Source of the DNA: Roseiarcus sp963833955
GTDB taxonomy: Bacteria; Pseudomonadota; Alphaproteobacteria; Rhizobiales; Beijerinckiaceae
DNA length: 64,000 bases
Assembly: GCA_963833955.1 (NCBI GenBank)
Contig: CAWHZY010000007.1
Location: forward strand, 186,001 to 250,000
Direction of reading: 5' to 3'
Of this stretch, positions 44,684 through 54,022 are shown one piece after another (positions within the stretch are counted from its first letter, which is position 1; each line of letters opens with the position of its first letter). The notes below the pieces were generated by a model. The model saw only the letters and a program-made list of their open reading frames with translations, was not told where the DNA came from and ran no database searches. The position numbers and the translations under genes were made by a program.

Positions 44684-45060
44684 TTCTCGTCTCCTTGTTT
44701 GGGGGGCGGTTTGGGGGCTTTGGATTTCTGTTCGTCCTCCTCGCGGAGGAGCCGATCGAGCACATCGAGGCGCGCGGTCCAGAACCGCTCATAGAAGGTC
44801 AGCCACTCATGCGCGGTCTCGAGCGGTCCCGGATCGAGGCGGCAGAGATGCGCGCGTCCGCGCACCTCCCGCTGGATCAATCCGGCGCCTTCCAGGACCT
44901 TGATGTGCTTCGAAGCGGCCGCGAGCGAGATGGCGAAGGGCTGAGCGAGCTGGCCCACGGTTCGCTCGCCGGACGTGAGCTCGACCAGCATGCGACGGCG
45001 CGTCGAGTCGCTCAGCGCATGAAAGATGGGCGTGAGCTCGGGGGCCAATAGTTCAACCAT
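44680..45060 (-). CDS. ArsR family transcriptional repressor
   Basis: 126 residues with a winged helix-turn-helix (FHALSDSTRRRMLVELTSGE; QPFAISLAAASKHIKVLEGAG) and a lysine/proline-rich tail. No metal-binding cysteines are seen, so it belongs to the metal-independent branch that pairs with AHSA1 proteins. I chose the ATG at 45060, where the operator palindrome overlaps the start codon; a longer frame upstream would run through both operator sites. Confidence 0.9.
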   Translation of the reverse strand: MVELLAPELTPIFHALSDSTRRRMLVELTSGERTVGQLAQPFAISLAAASKHIKVLEGAGLIQREVRGRAHLCRLDPGPLETAHEWLTFYERFWTARLDVLDRLLREEDEQKSKAPKPPPKQGDEK

Positions 45061-45108
45061 GTGGTTGAATATGCGCTTGTCATTTTGGAATGTCAACCGT
45101 TTGGTTGA
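45052..45108 (-). promoter_or_regulatory. double operator of the arsR-AHSA1 operon
   Basis: Two palindromes with the same arms, TCAACC-N4-GGTTGA, at 45053-45068 (spacer ATGT, extended by TTCAACCA/TGGTTGAA and covering the arsR start codon) and at 45093-45108 (spacer GTTT). They are exactly 40 bases apart, about four helix turns. This is the expected layout for self-repression by the ArsR dimer. Confidence 0.75.
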
Positions 45109-45230
45109 ATGATTAGCGGCGGCGTGCGAGGCGCCTCTCAAGTCCCAAGACGTGCTGGTGACTTGACTTATGGCTTCCCCGCGTCACCATGACGGCGGAA
45201 TGGGTTCGGGCCGATGGGAGAGATGTCCAG

Positions 45231-46262
45231 ATGACACGCAAAAAGTTTTCGCGCGCGGCCTTCGCGCTCGCCGCCTGCTGTTCAAGCGCGCTGCTTATCG
45301 GCTCCGCCGCGCATGCCGCCAATTTCTCGGCGGAATATGTGTTCGGCGACAGCCTGTCGGACGTGGGCAACGTGTACCTTGGATCAGGCGGTTCCGAGCC
45401 GGCCAGCCCTTATGTCGACGGCCAATTCAGCAACGGGCCGGTCTGGGTGCAGGATCTCGCCGCCAGGCTCGGCCTTCCGCCGCTGATTCCGAGCTTGGCC
45501 GGAGGCAGCGATTACGCCTTCGGCCACGCGACGACCGGATCCGCCTCCACGAACAATTCGGACGTCCCCAATCTTGAGCAACAGGTCGGCACGTTCTTCT
45601 CAGGCCACGCCAGCGCGCCCTCGAACGCCCTCTACACCTTCTCGATCGGCGCCAACGATTTGTTCAACATCCTCGACGGATCGACGGGCGGCCTCACGCC
45701 GCTGCAAGCCGCCGCCGCCGCCGCTCACGTGGTGGCGTCGGAGGCGGGCGACCTCGAGGCCGCGGGCGCGAAGGACTTGGCGTTGTTCGACGTGCCGGAC
45801 CTCGGCGTGACGCCGGGGATTAAGGCTCTTGGTCCGGCCGCCTCCACGGCGGCCACCGCCCTTTCGGCCTATTTCGATGAGCAAGTGCTGCTGGACCTGG
45901 CGCCGGTCGAGGCCGCCGGGCTCACGGTCTTCGATCTCAATACCTTCGCCCTGATCGACAAGGCGGTGCAAGACCCGGGCGCGTTCGGCTTCTCCAACGT
46001 CACGGCTCCATGCTGGACGGGCGGCTTTACCGGATCCGCGACCGGCGGCTCGCTCTGCTCGACGCTGCCCGCGGTGCAGGACACCTACCTTTTCTGGGAC
46101 GACGTCCATCCGACCGCGGCGGGGCAACTTCTCGTCGCCGACGCCGCGCTCCGGGCCATCGGCCTACCCGTGCCCGAGCCCTCGACCTGGGCGATGATGG
46201 CTCTGGGCTTTGGCGGGTTGGGCTTTGCGGGATATCGCGCGCGGGCTCGCGCGGCGGCGTGA
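45231..46262 (+). CDS. PEP-CTERM-anchored SGNH/GDSL esterase
   Basis: 343-residue secreted hydrolase. A signal peptide (RAAFALAACCSSALLIGSAAHA) is followed by the GDSL block FGDSLSDVGN (nucleophile S41), SIGANDLF near 140 and the catalytic DDVHPT near 289, so the Ser-Asp-His set is complete. The C-terminus VPEPSTWAMMALGFGGLGF plus a basic tail RARARAAA is a classic PEP-CTERM sorting signal, read by an exosortase. GGGAGAG precedes the ATG. Substrate unknown; lipids or acylated polysaccharide are possible. Confidence 0.92.
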   Translation: MTRKKFSRAAFALAACCSSALLIGSAAHAANFSAEYVFGDSLSDVGNVYLGSGGSEPASPYVDGQFSNGPVWVQDLAARLGLPPLIPSLAGGSDYAFGHATTGSASTNNSDVPNLEQQVGTFFSGHASAPSNALYTFSIGANDLFNILDGSTGGLTPLQAAAAAAHVVASEAGDLEAAGAKDLALFDVPDLGVTPGIKALGPAASTAATALSAYFDEQVLLDLAPVEAAGLTVFDLNTFALIDKAVQDPGAFGFSNVTAPCWTGGFTGSATGGSLCSTLPAVQDTYLFWDDVHPTAAGQLLVADAALRAIGLPVPEPSTWAMMALGFGGLGFAGYRARARAAA

Positions 46263-46299
46263 GTCGATCCGGATCCGGATGCCTTGCCTGAAATCGTCG

Positions 46300-46397
46300 T
46301 GGCCGGGCTCGTCCTTTTTCGCGTCGTGCCGGCCGAGCCAATCTCAGATTTGTCATTGGCGCAGAACGGCGTCGGCGGCCGGGTCAAGCCCGGCCAT
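46300..46397. repeat. short inverted-repeat element after the esterase gene
   Basis: TGGCCGGGCT at 46300 and AGCCCGGCCA ending at 46397 are exact inverted ends. The sequence type (GGCCGGGCT...AGCCCGGCCATGA) is common in rhizobial intergenic DNA. Confidence 0.45.
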
Positions 46398-46525
46398 GAA
46401 GGCCGGTGCATTTTCTTTACGAAAAACAGAACCTGTGCTATGGTCTTCTCCATGGCCAGATTCCAACCTCACCTTGGGCCGGCAGAATGAGAGGCGCGCG
46501 CTCGCGACCGTTCGATCAGAGCGTC

Positions 46526-46625
46526 AAACCAAACGCGATGATCGGAACCGATCATAGCCTTATGGCCGAGGCGCGAATGCGCGCCCGCGCCGTTGCGCGG
46601 GTTCGAGCGCGATGAAGTCGCGCTC
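46526..46625 (+). repeat. dispersed palindromic element, copy C1 (truncated)
   Basis: Forward copy starting AAACCAAACGCGATGATCGG. It stops inside the second hairpin (GATGAAGTCGCGCTC) and is joined head-to-tail to copy C2, lacking the AATTGGTA end. Confidence 0.88.
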
Positions 46626-46728
46626 GATGATCGGAACCGATCATCGCCTTATGGCCGAAGCGCGAATGCGCGCCCGCGCCGTTGCGCGGGTCTGAGCGCG
46701 ATGACTCGCGCTCAGATAGAATTGGTAC
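46626..46728 (+). repeat. dispersed palindromic element, copy C2
   Basis: Forward copy directly after C1, from GATGATCGGAACCGATCATC through TATGGCCGAAGCGCGAATG to the end ATAGAATTGGTA. Confidence 0.9.
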
Positions 46729-46792
46729 AAGACAGAGGTCAGATTTGTTTGAATCGCTCGTAACCCATTGAAAAGTCCCGTTTCCAAAAAAT

Positions 46793-46858
46793 AAACGCTA
46801 GTAAACGCTAGCTATTTTACTAGCACTTACTAGCGTTTATTGACGTTTACCGGCGTTT
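46793..46858. repeat. iteron-like repeat cluster
   Basis: AAACGCTAG occurs twice 10 bases apart (46793, 46803), is mirrored by CTAGCGTTT at 46830, and is followed by weaker GACGTTTA and GGCGTTTA at about 10-base steps. The stretch is AT-rich, unlike the surroundings, and is enclosed by oppositely oriented copies of the dispersed element. Confidence 0.7.
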
Positions 46859-46868
46859 AGGCGCGCTT

Positions 46869-46986
46869 ATACCCATTCTAATCGAGCGCGAATCATCGCG
46901 CTCAATTCCGCGCAACGGCGCGGGCGCGCTTTCGCGCTTCGGCCGGAAGGCGATGATCGGTTCCGATCATCGCGTCTTGGTCTTAT
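46869..46986 (-). repeat. dispersed palindromic element, copy D (reverse)
   Basis: Reverse copy starting ATACCCATTCTAATCGAGCG and ending CGATCATCGCGTCTTGGTCTTA, just before the end of rsmA. Confidence 0.88.
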
Positions 46987-47027
46987 TGTGCAGGCCAAAC
47001 GGCCTTCGAGCGCATAAAACTACTTGG

Positions 47028-47912
47028 TTAGGTCGTCTCTCCCAAGCGACCCACGACGGCCCTCGCCAGAGCCGCGAACCCCGCGACGTCGACCTCCTCC
47101 GCCCGCATGGTCGGCTCGAGGCCGGCCGTGGCGATAAGAACGGGAAGGTCGAGCCCCCGCGCCGCCGCGAAGGCCTTGAGCGACTGGCGCAGCATCTTGC
47201 GCCGCTGGCCGAAGGCCGCCTGGGCGAGCGCCGAGAGCGTCGCGGCATCGCAGGGCTCCGGGCTCGAGCGCGGAACAAGCTCGACCAGGCTCGAGGTTAC
47301 CTTCGGCGCGGGAACGAAGGCGGCGGGCGGGATGTCGAACTGGATGCGCGCCTCCGTCCGCCATCCCGCCAGCACCGCGAGGCGCCCATAGTCGGCGCGC
47401 TGGGCTGGGGTCGCAACAATGCGCTCCGCCACCTCGCGCTGGAACATGAGGGTGAGGCGATCGTAGAACGGCGGCCAGGGCTCGGCCTCGAGCCAGCCAG
47501 CCAGGAGCGCGGTCGCGATGTTGTAAGGCAGGTTGGCGACGATGCGGATCGGCCTGGACTCCGCCTTGGCGATCAGCGTCGCGGGCGAGACGCGCAGCGC
47601 GTCGCCTTCGATGATTTCGAGCCGTCCGGGCCAATGGGCGGCGATCTCGGCCAACGCGCCGAGCGCGCGGGCGTCGCGCTCGATGGCGATCACCTTCCCG
47701 GCTCCCTCCGACAGAAGCGCGCGCGTGAGGCCGCCGGGGCCGGGGCCGACCTCGATCACGGCGACGCCGGCAAGCGGCCCGGCGGAGCGGGCGATCTTGC
47801 GGGTGAGGTTGAGATCGAAGAGGAAGTTCTGGCCCAGCGCCTTGCGGGCGTCGAGCCCATGCGCTGCGACCACGTCGCTTAAGCGTGGCAGTCCGTCCGC
47901 CGCGAGGCTCAT
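47028..47912 (-). CDS. rsmA: 16S rRNA (adenine1518/1519-N6)-dimethyltransferase
   Basis: Dimethylates two adenosines of the small-subunit rRNA in late 30S assembly. The 294-residue enzyme has GQNFLFD at 27-33, the SAM motif EVGPGPGGLTRAL near 54-66, the catalytic NLPYNIA at 127-133 and MFQREVAERI. It overlaps pdxA by four bases (stop and start), as in many relatives. Confidence 0.96.
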   Translation of the reverse strand: MSLAADGLPRLSDVVAAHGLDARKALGQNFLFDLNLTRKIARSAGPLAGVAVIEVGPGPGGLTRALLSEGAGKVIAIERDARALGALAEIAAHWPGRLEIIEGDALRVSPATLIAKAESRPIRIVANLPYNIATALLAGWLEAEPWPPFYDRLTLMFQREVAERIVATPAQRADYGRLAVLAGWRTEARIQFDIPPAAFVPAPKVTSSLVELVPRSSPEPCDAATLSALAQAAFGQRRKMLRQSLKAFAAARGLDLPVLIATAGLEPTMRAEEVDVAGFAALARAVVGRLGETT

Positions 47913-48916
47913 CGCGTCAGCCGGTCGGCGAGCTTGAGCGCCGCGATGAGGCTCGCAGGACTGGCGACACCCTTTCCGGCGATGTCGAACGCCGTGCCGT
48001 GATCGGGGGAGGTGCGCACGAACGGCAGACCCAGCGTGACATTGACGCCTTCGTCGAAGGCGAGGGTCTTCGCCGGGATCAGGCCCTGGTCATGATACAT
48101 AGTGAGCGCCACATCGTAGCGTGCCCGCGCTCTTTGATGGAACATCGTATCGGCGGGGAGCGGCCCGACGACGTCGATGCCCTCGGACCGAAGCGCTTCG
48201 ATCGCGGGCCCGATGATCGTGATCTCCTCCCGCCCCATCGCTCCGCCCTCGCCCGCGTGGGGATTGAGGCCGGCGACCGCCAGGCGCGGCCGCGTCAGGT
48301 GAAAACGGGCGCGCAGGTCGCGATCGACGATACGCCCGGTTCTGATGATGAGGTCGGCGGTCAGCGCCTTTGGCGCGTCCGCGAGCGGAATGTGGATGGT
48401 CACGGGGACGACCGCGAGCGTCTCCGACCAGATCATCATCACCGGAAAGGCGGGGGCGCCCCAGGCCTCGGCGAGCGCGCCGAGATATTCGGTATGGCCG
48501 GGGTATTCGAATCCCGCCTGATAAAGGGTGGCTTTTGCTATGGGGTTGGTCACCACCGCGCGCACGTGGCCTTGACGGATCGCCTCGACCGCGCGCGCGA
48601 TCGATTCGATCGTCGCCGCGGCATTGGCTGCGCTAGGGCGCCCGGGTGCGTCTTCAACCGCGTTTTTCAGCGGGACGACCGGCAGGCCTTTCGCGAACGC
48701 GGCTCGAGCACCCGCTGGATCGGTCTCGATGATCGGCGCGGTAAAGCCCGCGCGCCTGGCTGCGGCGGCCAGGACGCCGGGCGCGGCAAAAACGACGAAC
48801 GGCGTGTCAGGCGCGCGGTCGCGCCAGGCGGCCAGCGCCAGCTCCGGGCCGATGCCCGCCGGGTCGCCCATCGTCATCGCCAGCGGCGCCAAGTCGCCGG
48901 TCAAGTCGCCGGTCAT
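47909..48916 (-). CDS. pdxA: 4-hydroxythreonine-4-phosphate dehydrogenase
   Basis: NAD-dependent step of pyridoxal phosphate synthesis. The 335 residues carry LAMTMGDPAGIGPEL, TNPIAKATLYQAGFEYPGHTEYL with a metal-binding histidine, GLNPHAGEGG, and TMYHDQGLIPAKTLAFDEGVNVTLGLPF with the third histidine. The gene lies between lptD and rsmA; surA, often present here in relatives, is missing. Confidence 0.96.
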   Translation of the reverse strand: MTGDLTGDLAPLAMTMGDPAGIGPELALAAWRDRAPDTPFVVFAAPGVLAAAARRAGFTAPIIETDPAGARAAFAKGLPVVPLKNAVEDAPGRPSAANAAATIESIARAVEAIRQGHVRAVVTNPIAKATLYQAGFEYPGHTEYLGALAEAWGAPAFPVMMIWSETLAVVPVTIHIPLADAPKALTADLIIRTGRIVDRDLRARFHLTRPRLAVAGLNPHAGEGGAMGREEITIIGPAIEALRSEGIDVVGPLPADTMFHQRARARYDVALTMYHDQGLIPAKTLAFDEGVNVTLGLPFVRTSPDHGTAFDIAGKGVASPASLIAALKLADRLTR

Positions 48917-48955
48917 GTCGGGGCTCCAAGGGCGGGTTCCCCCGGCCGGACGAGA

Positions 48956-51569
48956 TCAGAGGCCGACGTTCGTCCTCACATCGCCCAGCGTCCTCAACTC
49001 GAGCTTGATCATCAGCGTCTGGCTCCGAGTCGCTGGGTTCACAATGACCGGACCGCCCGGGAATGTGGTGTAGGCGAGCGGCTGGCTGACGCTAGACGCA
49101 TACCTGAGGGTGAGCGTCGTACATTCGTCCTTGTAGCCGAGGCCGAACGAATAGCCGATCGGATTGAAGACCGGGGTCGTCTGTCCCAGGGTGTCGTAGT
49201 AGTGGCGCGACATGTCGACCACAAGCGATCCGTCGAACGACCAGCGATTCTGAAAGCTGTAGGCGAGGCTCCCGGTCACACCTTCGCGCGGGAACTCGAA
49301 TCCGAGCGCCGGCTGGGCGGCGTATAGGGCGTAGTCGACAGCGCCACTAACGCCGGCGTAGTTCGCTTTAAGGATTCCGTCGAAGCGGTCGAGTTGCAGC
49401 GTCGAGTTGTCGAACTGCTGTTTGCTCATGAGCGTGATCGGGTTCGAGAACGGTTGCAGCGTCTCGCCGAACACGAAGTTCGAGTACTTCTTGTCCAGGC
49501 CGGACTTCGAGCCCGGTGCCGGTGGGATCAAAGAGGGTATAGGAATTCTGCCCGGCGACCTGGATCGATTCGCCGCCGACAAAATTGGCGTGGCCGCCAT
49601 TGGCGAAGTCGGCGGCGTATTGGAATCCGTAATTGAGCCGCGTGCCGCCTTCGACCCGATCGTAGCCGGAGAACTTGTCCCACGCGAACAGGTTCGTATC
49701 GTCGAAAACGAGGCTCTGCGAATCTTCGTTGGGCTGAATTCTCGGCATGATCTCGCTCGGCCGGGCGATAAACTGGGCAATCGGCGTGAAAGTCTGCGTG
49801 CCCCAGGACGATGTGGAAGTAAACGGAAAGCGGTATTCGAGGCCGGCGCCCGCCATGTAGCGCCCGAACGCGCCCTGGTCCGAGCCGGAAAAGAAGGCGG
49901 CCTGGCTCGAATTGGCGACCGTGCTCGTGCCGAGCCCGCTGGCGTAGGTGATCGATCCGGTCTCATTGAGTTCGGTCGCCTCGCCGTCAAGGCGGCCGAA
50001 CAAGAACGGCTTCCATACCTCGCCGATGGGATCGATGTAGCCACGCTGCCACGAGACCTGTCCCGACGCCCGCGTGTAATCGCCGGCGATGCCGCGCAAA
50101 AGGCATTTGCCCGGGACATATGTATTGACGAGCGCATTCCCGACCTGGGTCTCGCAAACGTTATAAAGGTGAAAGGCGCTGTCGAAGGTCTGCAGGCCGG
50201 TTGATTGGAACGCGGCGTTCGTCTGGCTGATGTTGGCGACGTTTGCGTCGACCGTCAGCTCGCCTCCGAGCCCGTTGGTGCGATCGGCCGGAACATTGAT
50301 CACCCGATTGTAGTCGAAGACCGGCGCGACCGCGGTCGGCAACGTGCGATTGTCGTCGTACTGGGTTGTGCCTTCAAAATGGTAGGCGCTGAGGTCGAAG
50401 AAGCTTTGAGCGCCCTGGCCGCGCAGATAGACCGAGGAGACGATGTCCTGGAAATAGAAGGTGTCGAAATTGATGCCTTGCAGCCGATAATCGTTCAGAA
50501 AGAACTTGTCGCTCATCCATGTGCCATTCCAGCCGAACTGCCACATGTCATTGAGGTAAAAGTTGCCGTTGCTTTGGATCGCGCCTCGAAGCCGCATATC
50601 TCCCGCGTCATACGGAAAAGGCGGAAATGCCCCAGGCTGCTCCTGATCGATTCCGATCGCGCGAATGCTGTACGAGCCGTTTGAGAGTCGCTGGCGCCAG
50701 TCGACCTCGCCCAATAAACCCTGCCTCGAGAGGAGCGTCGGAGTGAGGGTGAGGTCGTAGTTGGGCGCCAGATTGATGAAATATGGCATGCTGATGCCCG
50801 TGCCGAGGTAGGCCCCGGAAACGAGCGACGGCGACAAAAGGCCGGTCTGCTTGTTGACGGTCGCGTCGGGCGAGGAAAAATAGGGCATGTAAAACACGGG
50901 AAAGCCCCAAAACTGGAGCTGGGCGTCCTCGTAGTAGACCGTGTGGGTGGTTTGGTTCTCGATGATCTTGGTTGCGCGCACCTGCCAGAATGGCGGGCGT
51001 TCCGGATGGTCCTTGCACGGTTCGCAGGCGGTGTAGGCGCCCTTCTGCAGCACCGTGACATCGCCGTTCGAGCGCTCGATGCGCGGCGAGGTGAAGCGCG
51101 TCTTGTCGGTCGTCAAAACCTGCACGCTGTCGATGAAACCGTCGCGAAAATCATCACTAAGCGCGAACCGGCTCCCGTAGACGATGTTGCCATGCTCGTC
51201 CGTCATCTTGGCGTGGCCTTCCGCGTAGACGCGCTTGCTGGCGCGGTCGTAGGTTACGCGGTCGGCCTGAAGCAACCGGCCTTGATAGAACAGCTGAACT
51301 GAACCCACGGCCGAGATCGTGTTCTTGTCCTTGTCGTAGACAAGCTCATCCGCGTCGATGACCAGCTTGTCCTGCGGCTTGGCTTGCGCGTACTGGGCGG
51401 GGGGAGGCGTTTGCGCGGACCGGGCAGTGGAAGGCGTTTGCGCGGCCGCCGGTCCGGCGAACAATTGCGCGCACGCCGCAACAGCCGCGATCGCGAGCGA
51501 CAGCGCGATCCTCGCGGCCCGCTTCCGGCGGGGATGGAACTCAAAGGGAGAGCTGACGGCAAACCCCAT
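48956..51569 (-). CDS. lptD: LPS-assembly protein LptD, one frameshift
   Basis: Outer-membrane barrel that inserts lipopolysaccharide. After a signal peptide (residues about 20-45, ending GPAAAQ) comes the OstA/LptA-like jellyroll (LVIDADELVYDKDKNTISAVGSV), then the barrel (GLLSPSLVSGAYLGTG; YFINLAPNYDLTLTPTL). Near 49512-49514 one extra base in a GGG run (coding strand) breaks the frame; the protein goes on as KSGLDKKYSNFVFGETLQPF and ends LRTLGDVRTNVGL. The repaired length is 870 residues. I chose the ATG at 51569, which overlaps the lptG stop (TGATG). LptD is normally essential in LPS-producing cells, so an assembly error is likely. Confidence 0.93.
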
Positions 51570-52648
51570 CAACCATCCTCTTGTTGCAACAATACATACA
51601 CGCCAAACATGCAGCCGACGATCCCGGGCGACCACCCGGCTACGGACGCGCTAAGAAATCCCGCACCGCCGAGATCGCTGACCACTTTGGTCGCGACATA
51701 AAGCACGAACCCCGCCACGACGCCACCGGAAACCATATATTCGATGCCGCCCATTCGGAAGAATCTTAACGAAAAGCAAGCAGCTACTAGCACCATCGCC
51801 GCCAGCATCAGCGGGCGGGCCAGAAGCTCCTGATATTTCAGTAGGTAAGCCGTCGGGTCCAACCCTGCGCGCGCGGTCTGTTCGGCGAGCCCGGGCAGCC
51901 GCCAAAACGACACGGTTTCAGGCGCGACGAATGCCTGGGCGACCTCCCTCCGGTCGAGATTCGTCGCCAAGAGGTAGGTAGAAACCCGAAGGGCTTCGAA
52001 GCCCGGAGTGACCGACACGACGTCGTGCAGGATCCAGTAACCCTGGCGCAACTCGCCTGAAGCCGCTTCCAACCGTTCAACGAAATTACCCTGGTCATCA
52101 AAGTTGAAAATCTCGATCGCGTTGAACTGAGTGCCGCCCGAACTCCTCCCGCCGGCGCGAATAACCGCCTGACCGTCGACGCTCTTCTGCCGGATCCACA
52201 TCCCCATCTGGCCCGCCGCGGGACCGCCGAACACGTTGCTCTCGATCTCGTCCGCTTTCTGTTTCATCCATGTTGATGCGGGGTTGTAGGCAATAACCGA
52301 CAACACACCGATGAGGACGATCACGGTGAGCGGCGGGGTCAGAAATTGCCAGACGGAGAGGCCTGCCGCGCGCGCGACGACCAACTCCATTTTGCGCGAC
52401 AAATTCAGGAACGCGATCATGGATCCGAACAGAACCGCAAATGGCAACGCTTGTTCGGCGACCGTCGGCGTTCGCAGGAACGACAGGCCGGCCATGAGAA
52501 TTCCGGTTGCACGCTCAGAATCGCCCGAACGACGCAGGAGTTCTATGAGATCGACGGCGTAGATGAGAACGAAGACCACCATGAAAGCCGCGATCACCGA
52601 GCGTGCGAAGCGGCCGGCGAGATAAAATGACAGCGTCCGGCCGATCAC
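51569..52648 (-). CDS. lptG: LPS export ABC transporter permease LptG
   Basis: Inner-membrane subunit of the LptB2FG lipopolysaccharide extractor. The 359 residues give six helices in the family pattern, with FYLAGRFARSVIAAFMVVF at the start, SRKMELVVARAAGLSVWQFLTP as coupling helix region and a periplasmic beta-jellyroll in the middle. I chose GTG at 52648, which overlaps the lptF stop (GTGA); longer frames run into lptF. Confidence 0.94.
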   Translation of the reverse strand: MIGRTLSFYLAGRFARSVIAAFMVVFVLIYAVDLIELLRRSGDSERATGILMAGLSFLRTPTVAEQALPFAVLFGSMIAFLNLSRKMELVVARAAGLSVWQFLTPPLTVIVLIGVLSVIAYNPASTWMKQKADEIESNVFGGPAAGQMGMWIRQKSVDGQAVIRAGGRSSGGTQFNAIEIFNFDDQGNFVERLEAASGELRQGYWILHDVVSVTPGFEALRVSTYLLATNLDRREVAQAFVAPETVSFWRLPGLAEQTARAGLDPTAYLLKYQELLARPLMLAAMVLVAACFSLRFFRMGGIEYMVSGGVVAGFVLYVATKVVSDLGGAGFLSASVAGWSPGIVGCMFGVYVLLQQEDG

Positions 52649-53760
52649 GCCGGGATCCGTCCGAACGGCCGGAAAGGCGCTAAAATCGCTCGCCGGAAGA
52701 TCAGCGCCAGAGCCCCGAGGCAAGCGGCGACCGGAATCACCCACACAAAGACGGAGGCAGAGGGTATGCCGACAGAGAGGGTCGTGGCCGCGATCCCAAG
52801 CATGCGCACGCCGGCAAACGCGAGCACTGCTCCTGCGATCGCAACGCCTCGGCCCTGACGAGTTGTCCGCGCCTCTCCAAGCGCCGCAAAAGCGATGAGA
52901 CCACCCGCAACAGCGTAGAGCGGGCTGGCCAGGCGGTCGAGCAGTTCGCTGCGAATATGGCCAAACAGGGCTGGATCCGCTTGATCCTTGGCGTCGGGCG
53001 CCAGCAATTGCGCGGTCGTGCGCTCGCGCGGTCTTTTGATTGCGCTGACCGCGTGCATGAACTGCGACAGATCGATGGTGTAGTCGTCAAAGGTCACCAT
53101 CGACGTGTCACCGGCTGACTGTGGCCGCAACAAGACGCCCTTCGACAGTTGAAGATAGCTCGCCCCACCTCGATCAACCGTCTTTCCAGCCTCGGCAATA
53201 TACGTCGTGACCTTGGTCAGATCACGTAGATCCTGCATAAACACGCCGTGAAGAGCCCCGTCGGGCGTGCGCTCACGAAAATGAAACACGAACCCTGATT
53301 CGAGTTGGGAGAAGGCGCCTGGACGGGCAAAGTTGGTGATGAAATCTGCGTGAATGAAGGTCGTCAGATTCTCGATGACGCCGAAACTCCAAGGCAGAAC
53401 CTGGATATAGAGGACGGCCACGACCGCAAACACCGCTGCTGAGAGCAGCGCCATCGGACGCAATAGCCGGGCGGGCGACATGCCCGAAGCGGCCATTACG
53501 ACCAGTTCGCTGTCGCCATTGAGCTTGTTGAGGGTGTAAAGGACGCCGGCAAACAGCGCCACTGGCGCAATGAAGGCTATGAGCGAGGGAAGCGCAAGCG
53601 CCGTTATCAGCAGAAACAACAGAATGGTCTGGCCTTTGCTGGTGATCAGATCGATCTGCCGCAGGGCTTGGGTCACCCACACGACCCCCGTCAGGACGAC
53701 CAGGCCTGAGAGACAGGCTGTCGTCGCTGTCCTCAGCAAGTAGCGTTCAATCTGGATCAT
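52645..53760 (-). CDS. lptF: LPS export ABC transporter permease LptF
   Basis: Partner of LptG, 371 residues. It starts IERYLLRTATTACLSG, has helices such as QTILLFLLITALALPSLIAFIAP and LYTLNKLNGDSELVVMAASGM, the typical coupling region with ELVVMAASG, and a last helix group before FRRAILAPFRPFGR. Divergent from pepA with about 260 bases between, which must hold both promoters. Confidence 0.94.
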   Translation of the reverse strand: MIQIERYLLRTATTACLSGLVVLTGVVWVTQALRQIDLITSKGQTILLFLLITALALPSLIAFIAPVALFAGVLYTLNKLNGDSELVVMAASGMSPARLLRPMALLSAAVFAVVAVLYIQVLPWSFGVIENLTTFIHADFITNFARPGAFSQLESGFVFHFRERTPDGALHGVFMQDLRDLTKVTTYIAEAGKTVDRGGASYLQLSKGVLLRPQSAGDTSMVTFDDYTIDLSQFMHAVSAIKRPRERTTAQLLAPDAKDQADPALFGHIRSELLDRLASPLYAVAGGLIAFAALGEARTTRQGRGVAIAGAVLAFAGVRMLGIAATTLSVGIPSASVFVWVIPVAACLGALALIFRRAILAPFRPFGRIPA

Positions 53761-54022
53761 AGCGGCCGCGTCGTCCGAAGATGCGACAAGCGCCCTTCAG
53801 CGCGCGCCGTACCGGCGCAGCGCTTGCCCCATGTGCCCTCTCGTTGCAACACGACCTGCTCCCGTTGGCGATGTTTGACCCGAACCAGCCGAAATGTGTC
53901 GCCCAATCGCGGCGGCTTATTGACGAGCGTGGCAAACCCCCCGATATGTCGGCGCCCGCCGCCGGCGACGCCCTGTCGGCTGGCCTCACGTCGTCAAATC
54001 CGGACAAGGACACGCGTCGGTT

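Noticed and set aside
46790..46860. CRISPR array or plasmid-type origin
   Set aside because: Repeats are only 9 bases at about 10-base steps, with no spacers, no cas genes and no initiator gene nearby; kept only as an iteron-like cluster.
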